NCBI GenBank assembly: GCA_026400105.1
Contig: JAPLPQ010000030.1
Span: 34,113 to 98,112 of the forward strand
Origin: Burkholderiales bacterium
Lineage (GTDB): Bacteria > Pseudomonadota > Gammaproteobacteria > Burkholderiales > Burkholderiaceae_C
DNA: 64,000 nt
Direction of reading: 5' to 3'
Each line of letters starts with the position of its first letter. Position 1 is the first letter of the stretch. A program made the position numbers and the translations under genes. This document shows positions 43,853 through 54,490 of this stretch, one piece after another. The notes beneath the pieces are model-generated. The model did not search any database. It worked only from the letters and a program-made list of their open reading frames with translations, and had not been told where the DNA came from.

Positions 43853-45628
43853 ATGGAAATCAACAAGGCAGAACTCGCCTCCGCAGCGGCCGCCTCCGGC
43901 CAGCACCCCGAAGAATTGATGGGCGCCGAGATCCTCGTGCGCGCCCTGCAGGCCGAGGGCGTCCAGCATATCTGGGGCTACCCAGGCGGCGCCGTGCTCT
44001 ACATCTACGACGCGCTCTACAAGCAAGACAGCATCCAGCACGTGCTGGTGCGCCACGAGCAGGCTGCCGTGCACGCCGCCGACGGCTTTGCGCGCGCCAC
44101 TGGCGAAGTCGGTGTCGCGCTCGTGACCTCGGGTCCGGGCCTGACCAACGCCGTCACCGGCATTGCCACCGCCTATTCCGACAGCATCCCGATGGTGATC
44201 ATCTCGGGCCAGGTCGGCACCGCCGCCATCGGCTCGGATGCCTTCCAGGAATGCGACACCGTCGGCATCACGCGTCCGGTGGTCAAGCACAACTTCCTGG
44301 TCAAGGATGCGCGCGACATGGCCGAGACCATGAAGAAGGCGTTCCACATCGCCCGCACCGGCCGTCCCGGCCCGGTGGTGGTCGACGTGCCCAAGGACGT
44401 GTCCTTCATCAAGGTGCCCTACCACGGCTACCCCGAGTCGGTGTCGATGCGCAGCTACAACCCGGTGCGCAAGGGCCATGGCGGCCAGATCCGCAAGGCG
44501 CTGCAGCTGCTGCTCAACGCCAAGCGCCCCTATATCTACACCGGTGGCGGCGTGCTGCTGGGCAATGCGGTGCAGGAACTGCGCACCCTGGTCGACCTGC
44601 TCGGCGTGCCCGTGACCCACACGCTGATGGGCCTGGGCGCCTATCCGTCGACCGATCCCAAGTTCCTCGGCATGCTGGGCATGCACGGCACCGTGCAGGC
44701 CAACTACGCGATGCAGAACTGCGACGTGCTGCTGGCCGTCGGCGCGCGCTTCGATGACCGCGTGATCGGCAACCCCAAGCATTTCGCCTCGGTCGAGCGC
44801 AAGATCGTCCACATCGACATCGATCCCTCGAGCATCGCCAAGCGCGTCAAGGTCGACGTGCCGATCGTCGGCGACGTCAAGGACGTGCTGACCGAGCTGA
44901 TCCACATGATCAAGGAATCGCAGCAGCGGCCCGACGCGCAGGCGCTGGCTTCCTGGTGGAGCACCATCGACAACTGGCGTGCCAAGGACTGCCTGGCCTA
45001 TGACCGCGGCAACACCGAGGTCATCAAGCCGCAGGCCGTGGTCGAGACGCTCTGGAACATGACCAAGGATGATGATTGCTACATCACCTCCGACGTCGGT
45101 CAGCACCAGATGTTCGCGGCCCAGTTCTACAAGTTCAACGAGCCGCGGCGCTGGATCAACTCGGGCGGCCTGGGCACCATGGGTGTCGGCCTGCCGTATG
45201 CGATGGGCATCAAGCTGGCCAAGCCGCAGGCCGACTGCTGGTGCATCACCGGCGAAGGCTCGATCCAGATGAACATCCAGGAGCTGTCGACCTGCAAGCA
45301 GTACGACACCCCGGTCAAGATCGTCGCGCTGAACAACCGCTACCTCGGCATGGTGCGCCAGTGGCAGGAACTGGTCTACCAGGGCCGCTACAGCCACAGC
45401 TACATGGACGCGCTGCCCGACTTCGTCAAGCTGGCCGAGGCCTACGGCCATGTCGGCCTGCTGATCGAGCGGCCCGAGGATGTCGAGCCCGCGCTGCGCG
45501 AGGCCCGTGCCATCAAGGACCGCACCGTGTTCCTGGACTTCCGCACCGACCCGACCGAGAACGTCTGGCCGATGGTCGAGGCCGGCAAGGGCATCACCGA
45601 AATGCTGCTCGGCTCGGAAGAGCTGTAA
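43853..45628 (+). CDS. ilvB: Acetolactate synthase, large (catalytic) subunit
   Basis: This 591-residue thiamine-diphosphate enzyme makes acetolactate or acetohydroxybutyrate, the first step of Val, Leu and Ile synthesis. The N-terminal domain holds HEQAAVHAADGFARATGEVG with the conserved Glu, the TPP-binding domain has GVGLPYAMGIKLAKP and CITGEGSIQMNIQELSTCKQ followed by LNNRYLGMVRQWQEL. ATG 43,853 has an AAAGG site and gives a typical MEINKAEL start. It is followed by ilvN and ilvC. Confidence 0.96.
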   Translation: MEINKAELASAAAASGQHPEELMGAEILVRALQAEGVQHIWGYPGGAVLYIYDALYKQDSIQHVLVRHEQAAVHAADGFARATGEVGVALVTSGPGLTNAVTGIATAYSDSIPMVIISGQVGTAAIGSDAFQECDTVGITRPVVKHNFLVKDARDMAETMKKAFHIARTGRPGPVVVDVPKDVSFIKVPYHGYPESVSMRSYNPVRKGHGGQIRKALQLLLNAKRPYIYTGGGVLLGNAVQELRTLVDLLGVPVTHTLMGLGAYPSTDPKFLGMLGMHGTVQANYAMQNCDVLLAVGARFDDRVIGNPKHFASVERKIVHIDIDPSSIAKRVKVDVPIVGDVKDVLTELIHMIKESQQRPDAQALASWWSTIDNWRAKDCLAYDRGNTEVIKPQAVVETLWNMTKDDDCYITSDVGQHQMFAAQFYKFNEPRRWINSGGLGTMGVGLPYAMGIKLAKPQADCWCITGEGSIQMNIQELSTCKQYDTPVKIVALNNRYLGMVRQWQELVYQGRYSHSYMDALPDFVKLAEAYGHVGLLIERPEDVEPALREARAIKDRTVFLDFRTDPTENVWPMVEAGKGITEMLLGSEEL

Positions 45629-45720
45629 CCCCCAACCCCCTTCGACAGAAGAATCTATTGCCCGCCAAGCCCGCCGCTTACCGGCGTCGGGTGAGGGCGG
45701 CAAGAAGAGGAATCGCTGAA
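45629..45720 (+). promoter_or_regulatory. ilvB-ilvN spacer with hairpin
   Basis: This 92-base spacer contains a strong hairpin built on CCG-CTTAC-CGG extended by CCCG/CGGG (about 45,672-45,694). A structured RNA motif upstream of ilvH is known in Betaproteobacteria; this spacer is in the right place, but I cannot match it to that motif without a covariance model. Confidence 0.35.
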
Positions 45721-47350
<1,630 letters not shown>

Positions 47351-47390
47351 TCTTGCTGCCGGCCTCGCGGGGCCGGCTTCAAGCCAGACA

Positions 47391-47422
47391 ACCGCCTCCG
47401 GTGCGCCGGCAGGCGGTTTTTT
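47391..47422 (+). terminator. Rho-independent terminator after ilvC
   Basis: ACCGCCT and AGGCGGT form a 7-bp stem around a loop that itself contains CCGG..CCGG pairing, followed by TTTTT. It lies 41 bases after the ilvC stop and ends the ilvB-N-C message. A second hairpin (GCCGGCC/GGCCGGC) precedes it near 47,358-47,376. Confidence 0.9.
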
Positions 47423-47503
47423 CATGCCCGTTGCCGCTGGGCGTTACGCTGGCTTACACTCGATCCCCATGACCGCCTGCCAATACCAAGCCTGATCCGA
47501 GCC

Positions 47504-48313
47504 ATGCACGACGGAGCCGATCCCCTCAATACCCCCGAAGCGACGCAGTTCAAGCGCCACAAGGGCATCTACATGCTGCCCAACATGATCACGCTCGCCG
47601 CGCTGTTCGGCGGCTTCTACGCGATCGTGATGTCGATGAACGGGCGCTACGACCTGGCGACCGCCGCGATCTTCGTCGCCATGGTGCTCGACAGCCTGGA
47701 CGGCCGGGTGGCGCGCATGACGCATACCCAGAGCGCCTTTGGCGAGCAGATGGACTCGCTGTCCGACATGGTGTCGTTCGGTGCCGCGCCGGCGCTGATC
47801 GCCTACGAGTGGGGCCTGCGCGACCTGGGCCGCTGGGGCTGGATCGCCGCCTTCGTCTATTGCGCCTGCGCCGCGCTGAGGCTGGCGCGCTTCAACGTCA
47901 ACACCAGCGTGGTCGACAAGCGCTTCTTCCAGGGCCTGCCTTCGCCGGCCGCGGCCGCTCTCGTGGCCGGTTTCATCTGGCTGGCGACCGAGGGCGGATA
48001 CCAGGCCGCTGACCTGGCCTGGCCGATGTTCGCGATCACGCTCTATGCCGGCCTGACCATGGTGACCAATGCGCCGTTCTACAGCTTCAAGGACCTGTCG
48101 ATGAAGAAGAGCGTGCCGTTCGCCGCCATCGTGCTGGTGCTGCTGGCGATCGCGGTCATCAACATCCATCCGCCGACCGTGCTGTTCGGTGTCTTCGTCT
48201 GCTATGCGCTGTCGGGCTATGTGATCTACGGCGTGCGCAAGGCCAAGGGCCAGCCGACCAGCGTGATCAGCACCACGATCGACGAGCCCGACGAGCGCGG
48301 CCTGCACGACTGA
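47504..48313 (+). CDS. pssA: CDP-diacylglycerol-serine O-phosphatidyltransferase
   Basis: This 269-residue multi-pass membrane enzyme makes phosphatidylserine. The CDP-alcohol phosphotransferase signature D-x2-DG-x2-AR-x8-G-x3-D-x3-D is complete, beginning at D63 (DSLDGRVAR) and ending at D84 and D88. At least six hydrophobic segments follow. pssA next to ilvC and leuA is a common betaproteobacterial arrangement, though the pathways are unrelated. Confidence 0.95.
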   Translation: MHDGADPLNTPEATQFKRHKGIYMLPNMITLAALFGGFYAIVMSMNGRYDLATAAIFVAMVLDSLDGRVARMTHTQSAFGEQMDSLSDMVSFGAAPALIAYEWGLRDLGRWGWIAAFVYCACAALRLARFNVNTSVVDKRFFQGLPSPAAAALVAGFIWLATEGGYQAADLAWPMFAITLYAGLTMVTNAPFYSFKDLSMKKSVPFAAIVLVLLAIAVINIHPPTVLFGVFVCYALSGYVIYGVRKAKGQPTSVISTTIDEPDERGLHD

Positions 48314-48396
48314 TCCGCTGCCGCTGCGCAAATCCCTATTTACGTGATGGCTTCCTTCAACCGAAGGCTGCATTTCTTTGTGATACATTGGCAGAC
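48314..48396 (+). promoter_or_regulatory. Probable leuA promoter region
   Basis: This gap between pssA and the leader peptide is AT-richer than its flanks and has a small hairpin (CCTTC-AACC-GAAGG near 48,355-48,368). The -10-like GATACA near 48,382 has no convincing -35 partner. The start of the attenuated transcript should lie here. Confidence 0.35.
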
Positions 48397-48453
48397 ATGA
48401 ATTCCGCACGTCAACTGCTACTAGCGCTGATGCCACAAGGGCAGGCTGGATAG
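48397..48453 (+). CDS. leuL: leuA operon leader peptide (attenuator)
   Basis: This is an 18-residue reading frame: [18 protein letters not shown]. The core encodes Leu-Leu-Leu-Ala-Leu, with two CTA codons that are otherwise rare in this GC-rich DNA. It lies 112 bases before leuA and 20 bases ahead of a terminator hairpin. When leucyl-tRNA is scarce the ribosome should stall at the CTA codons and prevent the terminator. The ribosome site is weak. Confidence 0.8.
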   Translation: MNSARQLLLALMPQGQAG

Positions 48454-48473
48454 CGCGCGCGTTTTCAGCACCA

Positions 48474-48510
48474 ACGGCCCGTATGCACCCGCAGCGGGCC
48501 GTTTGTTTTG
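48474..48510 (+). terminator. Attenuator terminator of leuA
   Basis: ACGGCCCG and CGGGCCGT form a perfect 8-bp stem with a 13-base loop, followed by TTTGTTTT. It sits between the Leu-rich leader peptide and leuA and is the expected attenuation terminator. Confidence 0.85.
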
Positions 48511-48565
48511 GATGCTGCGGGGATCTTGTCTCTGTCGGCCACGAGCCGGCTTCAAGGAGTATCAA

Positions 48566-50107
48566 ATGAGCGACAAACTGATCATCTTCGACACCACCTT
48601 GCGTGACGGCGAGCAATCGCCCGGCGCATCCATGACCCGCGACGAGAAGCTGCGCATCGCGCGCCAGCTCGAGCGTCTGAAGGTCGACGTGATCGAAGCC
48701 GGTTTCGCCGCCAGCTCCAACGGCGATTTCGAGTCGGTCAGAACCATCGCCGATCACATCAAGGACTCGACCATCTGCTCGCTCTCGCGCGCCAACGACC
48801 GTGACATCGCGCGTTCGGCCGAGGCGCTCAAGGGCGCCAACCGCGCCCGCATCCACACCTTCATCGCGACTTCGCCGTTGCACATGGAGAAGAAGCTGCG
48901 CATGACGCCCGAGCAGGTGCTCGAGCAGGCCAAGCTGTCGGTGCGCTTCGCGCGCAACCTGGTCGGCGATGTCGAGTTCAGCGCCGAGGACGGCTACCGC
49001 TCCGAGCTCGGTTTCCTGGCGCGCGTGGTCGAGGCCGTGATCAAGGAAGGCGCGACCACGATCAACATTCCCGACACGGTCGGCTATGCGATTCCCGAGC
49101 TCTACGGCAACTTCATCAAGACCCTGCGCGAGATGGTGCCCAACTCGGACCAGGCGATCTGGTCGGTGCACTGCCACAACGACCTCGGCATGGCGGTCGC
49201 CAACTCGCTCGCCGGCGTCAAGATCGGCGGCGCGCGCCAGGTCGAATGCACCATCAACGGCCTGGGCGAGCGCGCCGGCAACTGCTCGCTCGAGGAAGTC
49301 GTGATGGCGGTCAAGACCCGGCGCGACTACTTCGGGCTCGATGTCGGCATCGACACCAGCCAGATCGTGCCGGCCAGCCGCATGGTCAGCCAGACCACCG
49401 GCTTCGTGGTGCAGCCGAACAAGGCCGTGGTCGGCGCCAATGCCTTTGCGCACGCCTCGGGCATCCACCAGGACGGCGTGCTCAAGGCGCGCGACACCTA
49501 CGAGATCATGCGCGCCGAGGACGTGGGCTGGAGCGCCAACAAGATCGTGCTGGGCAAGCTCAGCGGCCGCAACGCCTTCAAGCAGCGCCTACAGGAGCTC
49601 GGCATCGAGATGGAGTCGGAGGGCGAGGTCAACACGGCGTTTGCCAAGTTCAAGGAACTGGCCGATCGCAAGAGCGAGATCTTCGACGAGGACATCCTGG
49701 CCCTGGTCAGTGACGAGAGCGTGACCGCTGCCAAGGAGCAGTATGGTTTCGTCTCGCTGGCCCAGCACAGCGAAACCGGCGAGCGTCCGCGCGCCAAGGT
49801 CGTGTTCACGGTCGACGGCAAGGAATTCACGGGCGAAGCCGATGGCAACGGCCCGGTCGACGCCTCGCTGAAGGCGATCGAGCAGCATGTCAACAGCGGC
49901 GCCGAGCTGCTGCTGTACTCGGTCAACGCGATCACGACCGGCTCGACCGAGAGCCAGGGCGAGGTCACGGTGCGACTGCAGCATGGCGGGCGCGTGGTCA
50001 ACGGTGTCGGCGCCGATCCGGACATCGTGGTTGCATCGGCCAAGGCCTACCTGAGCGCGCTCAACAAGCTGCACAGCAAGATCGAGCGGGTCTCGGCCCA
50101 GCTCTGA
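48566..50107 (+). CDS. leuA: 2-isopropylmalate synthase
   Basis: This 513-residue enzyme condenses acetyl-CoA and 2-oxoisovalerate, the committed step of leucine synthesis. The catalytic barrel has [14 protein letters not shown] and the metal-binding [17 protein letters not shown] motif. The C-terminal regulatory domain ([40 protein letters not shown]) binds leucine for feedback. ATG 48,566 has an AAGGAG site. An in-frame upstream extension (from 48,503) lies within the attenuator and is rejected. Confidence 0.97.
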   Translation: MSDKLIIFDTTLRDGEQSPGASMTRDEKLRIARQLERLKVDVIEAGFAASSNGDFESVRTIADHIKDSTICSLSRANDRDIARSAEALKGANRARIHTFIATSPLHMEKKLRMTPEQVLEQAKLSVRFARNLVGDVEFSAEDGYRSELGFLARVVEAVIKEGATTINIPDTVGYAIPELYGNFIKTLREMVPNSDQAIWSVHCHNDLGMAVANSLAGVKIGGARQVECTINGLGERAGNCSLEEVVMAVKTRRDYFGLDVGIDTSQIVPASRMVSQTTGFVVQPNKAVVGANAFAHASGIHQDGVLKARDTYEIMRAEDVGWSANKIVLGKLSGRNAFKQRLQELGIEMESEGEVNTAFAKFKELADRKSEIFDEDILALVSDESVTAAKEQYGFVSLAQHSETGERPRAKVVFTVDGKEFTGEADGNGPVDASLKAIEQHVNSGAELLLYSVNAITTGSTESQGEVTVRLQHGGRVVNGVGADPDIVVASAKAYLSALNKLHSKIERVSAQL

Positions 50108-50117
50108 TCCGCTGCTG

Positions 50118-50137
50118 GGATGCCGATCCTGGCATCC
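50118..50137 (+). terminator. Possible hairpin after leuA
   Basis: GGATGCC and GGCATCC form a perfect 7-bp stem with a 6-base loop, 10 bases after the leuA stop. No T run follows directly, so termination strength is doubtful. Confidence 0.4.
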
Positions 50138-50154
50138 TAGAAATGAAATTGATA

Positions 50155-50183
50155 TTGCTAGTCATTTGCTGACGTTTTATACT
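50155..50183 (+). promoter_or_regulatory. Sigma-70-type promoter of the endopeptidase gene
   Basis: TTGCTA (-35, four of six matches) and TATACT (-10, five of six) are separated by exactly 17 bases in an AT-rich gap, about 40 bases before the ATG of the downstream gene. Confidence 0.65.
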
Positions 50184-50221
50184 TCTGAGTGTTGGTTTTT
50201 ATGAGTTTGGAGTGTAAGCAA

Positions 50222-51394
50222 ATGACCCATGGCAAGCTTCAGTGGCTACGCCGCGCGACCGCTGTCTTGAGTTTGGGGGTGACGCTTTCTTTGATAGCGC
50301 CGCCTTCTCTCATGGCTGCGGGTGCGCCCGCCAAGAAAAAACCCGTCGCGGCGCAGAAGGTCAAGGCCCAGGCCAAGGTGAAGGCTGTCGGCAAGGCCCG
50401 TGTGGTGTCGGCGCGCGCCAAGCGGGTGGACAAGCGGGCCGCCGCCCTGCAGGCGAAAGCCAGCGCTGAGCGTCCCCAGTCCGGCAAGGCGCGTCGCGCG
50501 GCGGTGCTCGCGGCCAAGTCTGCGGCGGTGGCCGGTGGCGGCCTGGCAGCGGCCTCTGCGGTCAGCGCCGTCGATCACAAGTCCGACAAGTCCGAGGCCG
50601 CTTCCAGCGCCGATGAGCTGCCCAAGCTCAGCGCCAACGCGGTGTTCGTGATGGACCAGAACAGCCGCGAGGTGCTGGTCAGCAAGAACGACAAGGTCGT
50701 GATGCCGATTGCCTCGTTGACCAAGCTGATGACCGGGCTGCTGGTGGCCGATGCCAAGCTGTCGCTGGACGAGGAAATCACCATCACCGAGGATGACCTC
50801 GACATCTACAAGGGCACCGGCTCGCGGCTGTCGGTCGGCACCAGACTCACGCGCGGCGAGGCGATGCATCTGGCGCTGATGTCGAGCGAGAACCGTGCCG
50901 CCCATGCGCTGGGCCGCACCTATCCCGGCGGCATCGTCAATTTCGTGCGTCTGATGAATGCCAAGGCGGCCGAGCTTGGCATGCGCGACACCCGCTATGT
51001 CGAGCCGACCGGCCTGTCGGTCGAGAACCGTTCCAGTGCGCGCGACCTCGGGATGCTGGTCGCGGCGGCCTACCAGCGTCCGCTGCTGCGCGAATTCACG
51101 ACCTCGCAGGGCTATTCGGTCGAATCGGGCCGACGCGTGCTGCAGTACCACAACAGCAACCGCCTGACGGCCGATCCGAAATGGGACATCGGTCTGCAGA
51201 AGACCGGCTACATCTCGGAGGCAGGTCGCTGCATGGTGATGTCGGCCAAGCTGGCGGGGCGCCAGGTCATCATGGTCTTCCTCGACGCGGCCGACAAGTC
51301 GGCGCGCATTGGCGACGCGCAGCGGGTGCGCCGCTATGTCGAATCGGTGGTCTCGGCCGACGCGATCGAGCGCCTGGCCTGGCGCAAGGGCTGA
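50222..51394 (+). CDS. pbpG: D-alanyl-D-alanine endopeptidase, PBP7/PbpG type
   Basis: This 390-residue periplasmic serine peptidase cleaves peptidoglycan cross-links. The active-site motifs are ASLTKLMTG (S-x-x-K), SSENRAAHALG (S-x-N) and LQKTGYISEAG (KTG). A signal peptide (RRATAVLSLGVTLSLIAPPS) is followed by an unusual Lys/Ala-rich segment of about 90 residues before the catalytic domain. ATG 50,222 has a GGAG site; ATG 50,201 is an alternative. It is monocistronic with its own promoter. Confidence 0.93.
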   Translation: MTHGKLQWLRRATAVLSLGVTLSLIAPPSLMAAGAPAKKKPVAAQKVKAQAKVKAVGKARVVSARAKRVDKRAAALQAKASAERPQSGKARRAAVLAAKSAAVAGGGLAAASAVSAVDHKSDKSEAASSADELPKLSANAVFVMDQNSREVLVSKNDKVVMPIASLTKLMTGLLVADAKLSLDEEITITEDDLDIYKGTGSRLSVGTRLTRGEAMHLALMSSENRAAHALGRTYPGGIVNFVRLMNAKAAELGMRDTRYVEPTGLSVENRSSARDLGMLVAAAYQRPLLREFTTSQGYSVESGRRVLQYHNSNRLTADPKWDIGLQKTGYISEAGRCMVMSAKLAGRQVIMVFLDAADKSARIGDAQRVRRYVESVVSADAIERLAWRKG

Positions 51395-51480
51395 ACCGGC
51401 TGCTGTAGCCGGGGGCCGGGGGCCCGGGTCATGGGGACCCGGCTGTTGGCTGATTCCTGCTGCTGGGCTGCGCTCGGCAG

Positions 51481-52260
51481 TTACTTGCCGGGACAGCCCA
51501 GCGCGTGGCTGATCGAGTTGGCCGTGGCCTGCAGCTTGGGCAGCCAGCCCTCGTCGAGGCGGTCGGCCGGCGCCGAGATCGACAATCCCGCCACCAGCTT
51601 GCCCTGGTCGTCGTAGATGCCGGCGGCCATGCAGCGCACCCCGAGCTCGAGCTCCTCGTTGTCGCGCGCGCTGCCCAGTTGGCGGCACTGCTGCAACTCG
51701 CGCTCGAGCGCCGGCAGCTGGGTCAGGCTGTTCGGGGTATTGCCCATCAGTCCGGTGCGGGTGGCGTAGGCGCGCACGCGCTGCGGGTCGTCAGCGGCCA
51801 GGAACAGCTTGCCGACCGAGGTCAGGTGCAGCGGCGCATGACCGCCGATGGCACGCACCACCTGCATGCCCGAGCGTTCGCTGTAGGCGCGCTCGACATA
51901 GACGATTTCGTCGCCCTGGCGCACGCTCAGGTTGACGGGCTGCTGGATCAGCTTGTGCAGTTCGCGCATGGGACCGAGCGCGGTGTCGCGCACGCTGAGC
52001 CGCCCCTTGACCAGGTTGCCGAGCTCGAGCAGCCGCATGCCGAGCCGGTAGCTGCCCGGCTCGGGCCGGTCGACATAGCGTCCGAGCGCCAGATCGTTCA
52101 GGATCCGGTGCGCGGTCGACGGGTGCAGTCCCGTCTTCTGGCTGATTTCCTTCAGCGACAGGGCTTCCTCGCGCGAGGCGAGCACGTCCATCAGGGTGAA
52201 GATGCGTTCGATCACCTGAACGCTGGGATGGCTGGGTATGAGGTCGGGGCGTCTGGTCAT
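51481..52260 (-). CDS. IclR-family transcriptional regulator
   Basis: This 259-residue regulator has an N-terminal winged helix (ALSLKEISQKTGLHPSTAHR) and a C-terminal effector-binding domain with NLSVRQGDEIVYVERAYSER, PLHLTSVGKLFLAA and RCMAAGIYDDQGKLVAGLSI, typical of IclR. The target genes and ligand cannot be read from the sequence; the neighbours are unrelated housekeeping genes. It could control itself or distant catabolic genes. Confidence 0.93.
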   Translation of the reverse strand: MTRRPDLIPSHPSVQVIERIFTLMDVLASREEALSLKEISQKTGLHPSTAHRILNDLALGRYVDRPEPGSYRLGMRLLELGNLVKGRLSVRDTALGPMRELHKLIQQPVNLSVRQGDEIVYVERAYSERSGMQVVRAIGGHAPLHLTSVGKLFLAADDPQRVRAYATRTGLMGNTPNSLTQLPALERELQQCRQLGSARDNEELELGVRCMAAGIYDDQGKLVAGLSISAPADRLDEGWLPKLQATANSISHALGCPGK

Positions 52261-52321
52261 GGCATGAAGATCATCGCGTCCATTTTACAAGATGAAATTC
52301 AGCTTGTCCCGCAGTGCAGCA

Positions 52322-53065
52322 TCAGGACTTCTGGTCTTCGGTCCAGACGCCTTCGCGCAGCAGCTGGTGTGGAACGAAATGCCGCTTGTAGGCCATCTTG
52401 GGACTCTGGGCGATCCAGTAGCCGAGGTAGACCCAGGGCAGGCCCAGGCTGCTGGCCTGGGCTATCTGCCACAGCACGTTGTAGGTGCCGTAGGCGGCGC
52501 CGGCCTCGGGCTCGTAGAAGGTGTAGACGGCTGAGAGTCCGTCAGCCAGCACGTCGATCAGCGACACCATCTTGAGCCGCTCCGGCTCCTGCGCGGTCGC
52601 GGGCAGGAAGAACTCGACCAGCCGTGAATTGACCCGGCTTTGCAGCAGGAACTGGTCGTACTGCTCGACGCTGTCATGGTCCATGCCGCCGCCGGCGTGA
52701 CGCGCGCGCTGGTAGCGCAGGTAGAGGGCGTAATGCTCGCGGTCGAAGCCCAGGCTCAGCACCCGGGTCTGCAGCTCGGCATGGAGGGCCTGGGCGCGGC
52801 GCTGGCTGCGCCGGGGGACAAAGCGCGCGGCATCGACGCGCAGCGGCACGCAGGCCTGGCAGCCGTCGCAGTGGGGCCGATAGGTGAACAGGCCGCTGCG
52901 GCGAAAGCCCAGCGTGACGAGTCCGGAATAGGCGTCGTTGTGGATCAGGTGACCCGGGGTCGCGACCTGGGAGCGCGCCTGGCGCCCGTCCAGGTAGCTG
53001 CAGGGGTAGGGCGCGGTGGCATAGAACTGCAAGGCCTGCAGCGGAAGTTCCTGACCCTGGTTCAT
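52322..53065 (-). CDS. bpt: Aspartate/glutamate leucyltransferase (N-end rule)
   Basis: This 247-residue transferase adds Leu to proteins with N-terminal Asp or Glu, marking them for ClpS/ClpAP. The N-terminal Cys motifs ([12 protein letters not shown] and [14 protein letters not shown]) and the C-terminal [20 protein letters not shown] are diagnostic of the ATE1/Bpt family. ATG 53,065 gives the normal [10 protein letters not shown] start; an open frame of 47 codons upstream overlaps aat and is rejected. It follows aat closely, so the two transferases are probably co-expressed. Confidence 0.95.
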   Translation of the reverse strand: MNQGQELPLQALQFYATAPYPCSYLDGRQARSQVATPGHLIHNDAYSGLVTLGFRRSGLFTYRPHCDGCQACVPLRVDAARFVPRRSQRRAQALHAELQTRVLSLGFDREHYALYLRYQRARHAGGGMDHDSVEQYDQFLLQSRVNSRLVEFFLPATAQEPERLKMVSLIDVLADGLSAVYTFYEPEAGAAYGTYNVLWQIAQASSLGLPWVYLGYWIAQSPKMAYKRHFVPHQLLREGVWTEDQKS

Positions 53066-53072
53066 GTGGCGC

Positions 53073-53837
53073 TCACGCAGGTGACGTTGGTCGACGGTCC
53101 AGCCATGTGGACCAGTATAGGGGCTCGAAGCGCCAGGCGGGAGCTGGCCGCGCGACCTGTTGCCGCACCAGTCGCAGGAAGTCCTGGCGCGGCAGCTCGC
53201 GCGCACCGAGCGAGGCCAGGTGGGCCGTGTTCTGCTGGCAGTCTATGGCGTCGATGTCCCAGCACTCGCAGGCGGCGACCAGCGCGGCGAGCGCGATCTT
53301 CGAGCCATTGCTGCGCCGGCTGAACATCGATTCGCCGAACACCATCCGGCCCAGGTTGATGCAGTAGAGTCCGCCCGCGAGTTCGCCGTCCCACCAGGTC
53401 TCGACGCTGTGCGCGTGACCGGCGCGGTGCAGCGCGCAGTAGGCCTCGACCATCTCGGGCAGGATCCAGGTGCCGTCCTGGCCCTTGCGCGGGCTGCCGG
53501 AGCAGGCGCGGATCACGGCTTCGAAGTCGTGGTCGAAGCGGACCTCGAGCCGGCCGCTGCGCAACCCGGCGCGGATGGTCTTGCGCAGCGAGGGCTGGAG
53601 CTTGAAGTCGGCCACGCGCAGCACCATGCGCGGGTCGGTGCTCCACCAGAGTATCGGCTGGCCGTCCGAGAACCAGGGGAAGATGCCCTGGGCATAGGCC
53701 TGGACCAGGCTGGCGACATCGAGCGCGCCGCCGGCTGCGAGCAGGCCGGGCGCGGCGGTGCCGGCGCCCCAGGCCTGTTCGACCGCAGGAAAAGGGTCGC
53801 CGGGCTCGAGCCAGGGCAAGGGGGGTGAGCGTTTCAT
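53073..53837 (-). CDS. aat: Leucyl/phenylalanyl-tRNA-protein transferase
   Basis: This 254-residue enzyme adds Leu or Phe to N-terminal Arg or Lys in the bacterial N-end rule pathway. Motifs [40 protein letters not shown] and [16 protein letters not shown] are family hallmarks. ATG 53,837 overlaps the nth stop as ATGA. The adjacent bpt gene encodes the second N-end transferase, a logical pair. Confidence 0.96.
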   Translation of the reverse strand: MKRSPPLPWLEPGDPFPAVEQAWGAGTAAPGLLAAGGALDVASLVQAYAQGIFPWFSDGQPILWWSTDPRMVLRVADFKLQPSLRKTIRAGLRSGRLEVRFDHDFEAVIRACSGSPRKGQDGTWILPEMVEAYCALHRAGHAHSVETWWDGELAGGLYCINLGRMVFGESMFSRRSNGSKIALAALVAACECWDIDAIDCQQNTAHLASLGARELPRQDFLRLVRQQVARPAPAWRFEPLYWSTWLDRRPTSPA

Positions 53838-54475
53838 GGTTTCGGCGCAGTCTTGTCCGGGTAGTCGCAGCAATCGGCCACGGCGCAGCGCTCGCAATGC
53901 GGCTTGCGTGCGGTGCAGACATAGCGCCCATGCAGGATCAGCCAGTGGTGCGCATGCTCCAGGTACTTGGCCGGTATGCGCTTGAGCAGTTTTTGCTCGA
54001 CCTCGAGCGGGGTCTTGCCTGGCGCCAGCCCGGTGCGGTTGCCGAGCCGGAAGATATGGGTGTCGACCGCCATGGTCGGCTCGCCGAAGGCGACGTTGAG
54101 CACCACGTTGGCGGTCTTGCGACCGACCCCGGGCAGTTCCTCGAGTTCCTCGCGCGTGCGCGGCACCTGGCCGTTGTGCTTGTCGAGCAGGATCTGGCAG
54201 GTCTGCAGCAGATGCCTGGCCTTGCTGTGGTACAGGCCGATGGTCCTGATCTGCTCTTCCAGCCCTTCGAGGCCGAGCTCGAGCATCTGCTGCGGCGTGT
54301 TGGCGATGGGGAACAGCCGGCGCGTGGCCTTGTTGACGCCGACATCGGTGGCCTGGGCCGACAGCAGCACGGCGGTGAGCAGCTCGAACGGACTCGTATA
54401 CTCGAGTTCGGTCACGGGCCGCGGATTGGCCGCCTGCAAGGTGGCGAAGAAGCGCTCGATCTGTTCCTTTTTCAT
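53834..54475 (-). CDS. nth: Endonuclease III (DNA glycosylase/AP lyase)
   Basis: This 213-residue base-excision enzyme removes oxidised pyrimidines. The helix-hairpin-helix ELPGVGRKTANVVLNVAFGE with the catalytic Lys, the conserved Asp in VDTHIFRLGNRTGL and the four-Cys iron-sulphur cluster in the tail (CTARKPHCERCAVADCCDYP) are complete. ATG 54,475 is the normal start (MKKEQIERFF); the long antisense-like extension upstream is the shadow of the aminotransferase gene. It is coupled to aat. Confidence 0.96.
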   Translation of the reverse strand: MKKEQIERFFATLQAANPRPVTELEYTSPFELLTAVLLSAQATDVGVNKATRRLFPIANTPQQMLELGLEGLEEQIRTIGLYHSKARHLLQTCQILLDKHNGQVPRTREELEELPGVGRKTANVVLNVAFGEPTMAVDTHIFRLGNRTGLAPGKTPLEVEQKLLKRIPAKYLEHAHHWLILHGRYVCTARKPHCERCAVADCCDYPDKTAPKP

Positions 54476-54490
54476 CCTTCCGATTTTCCC

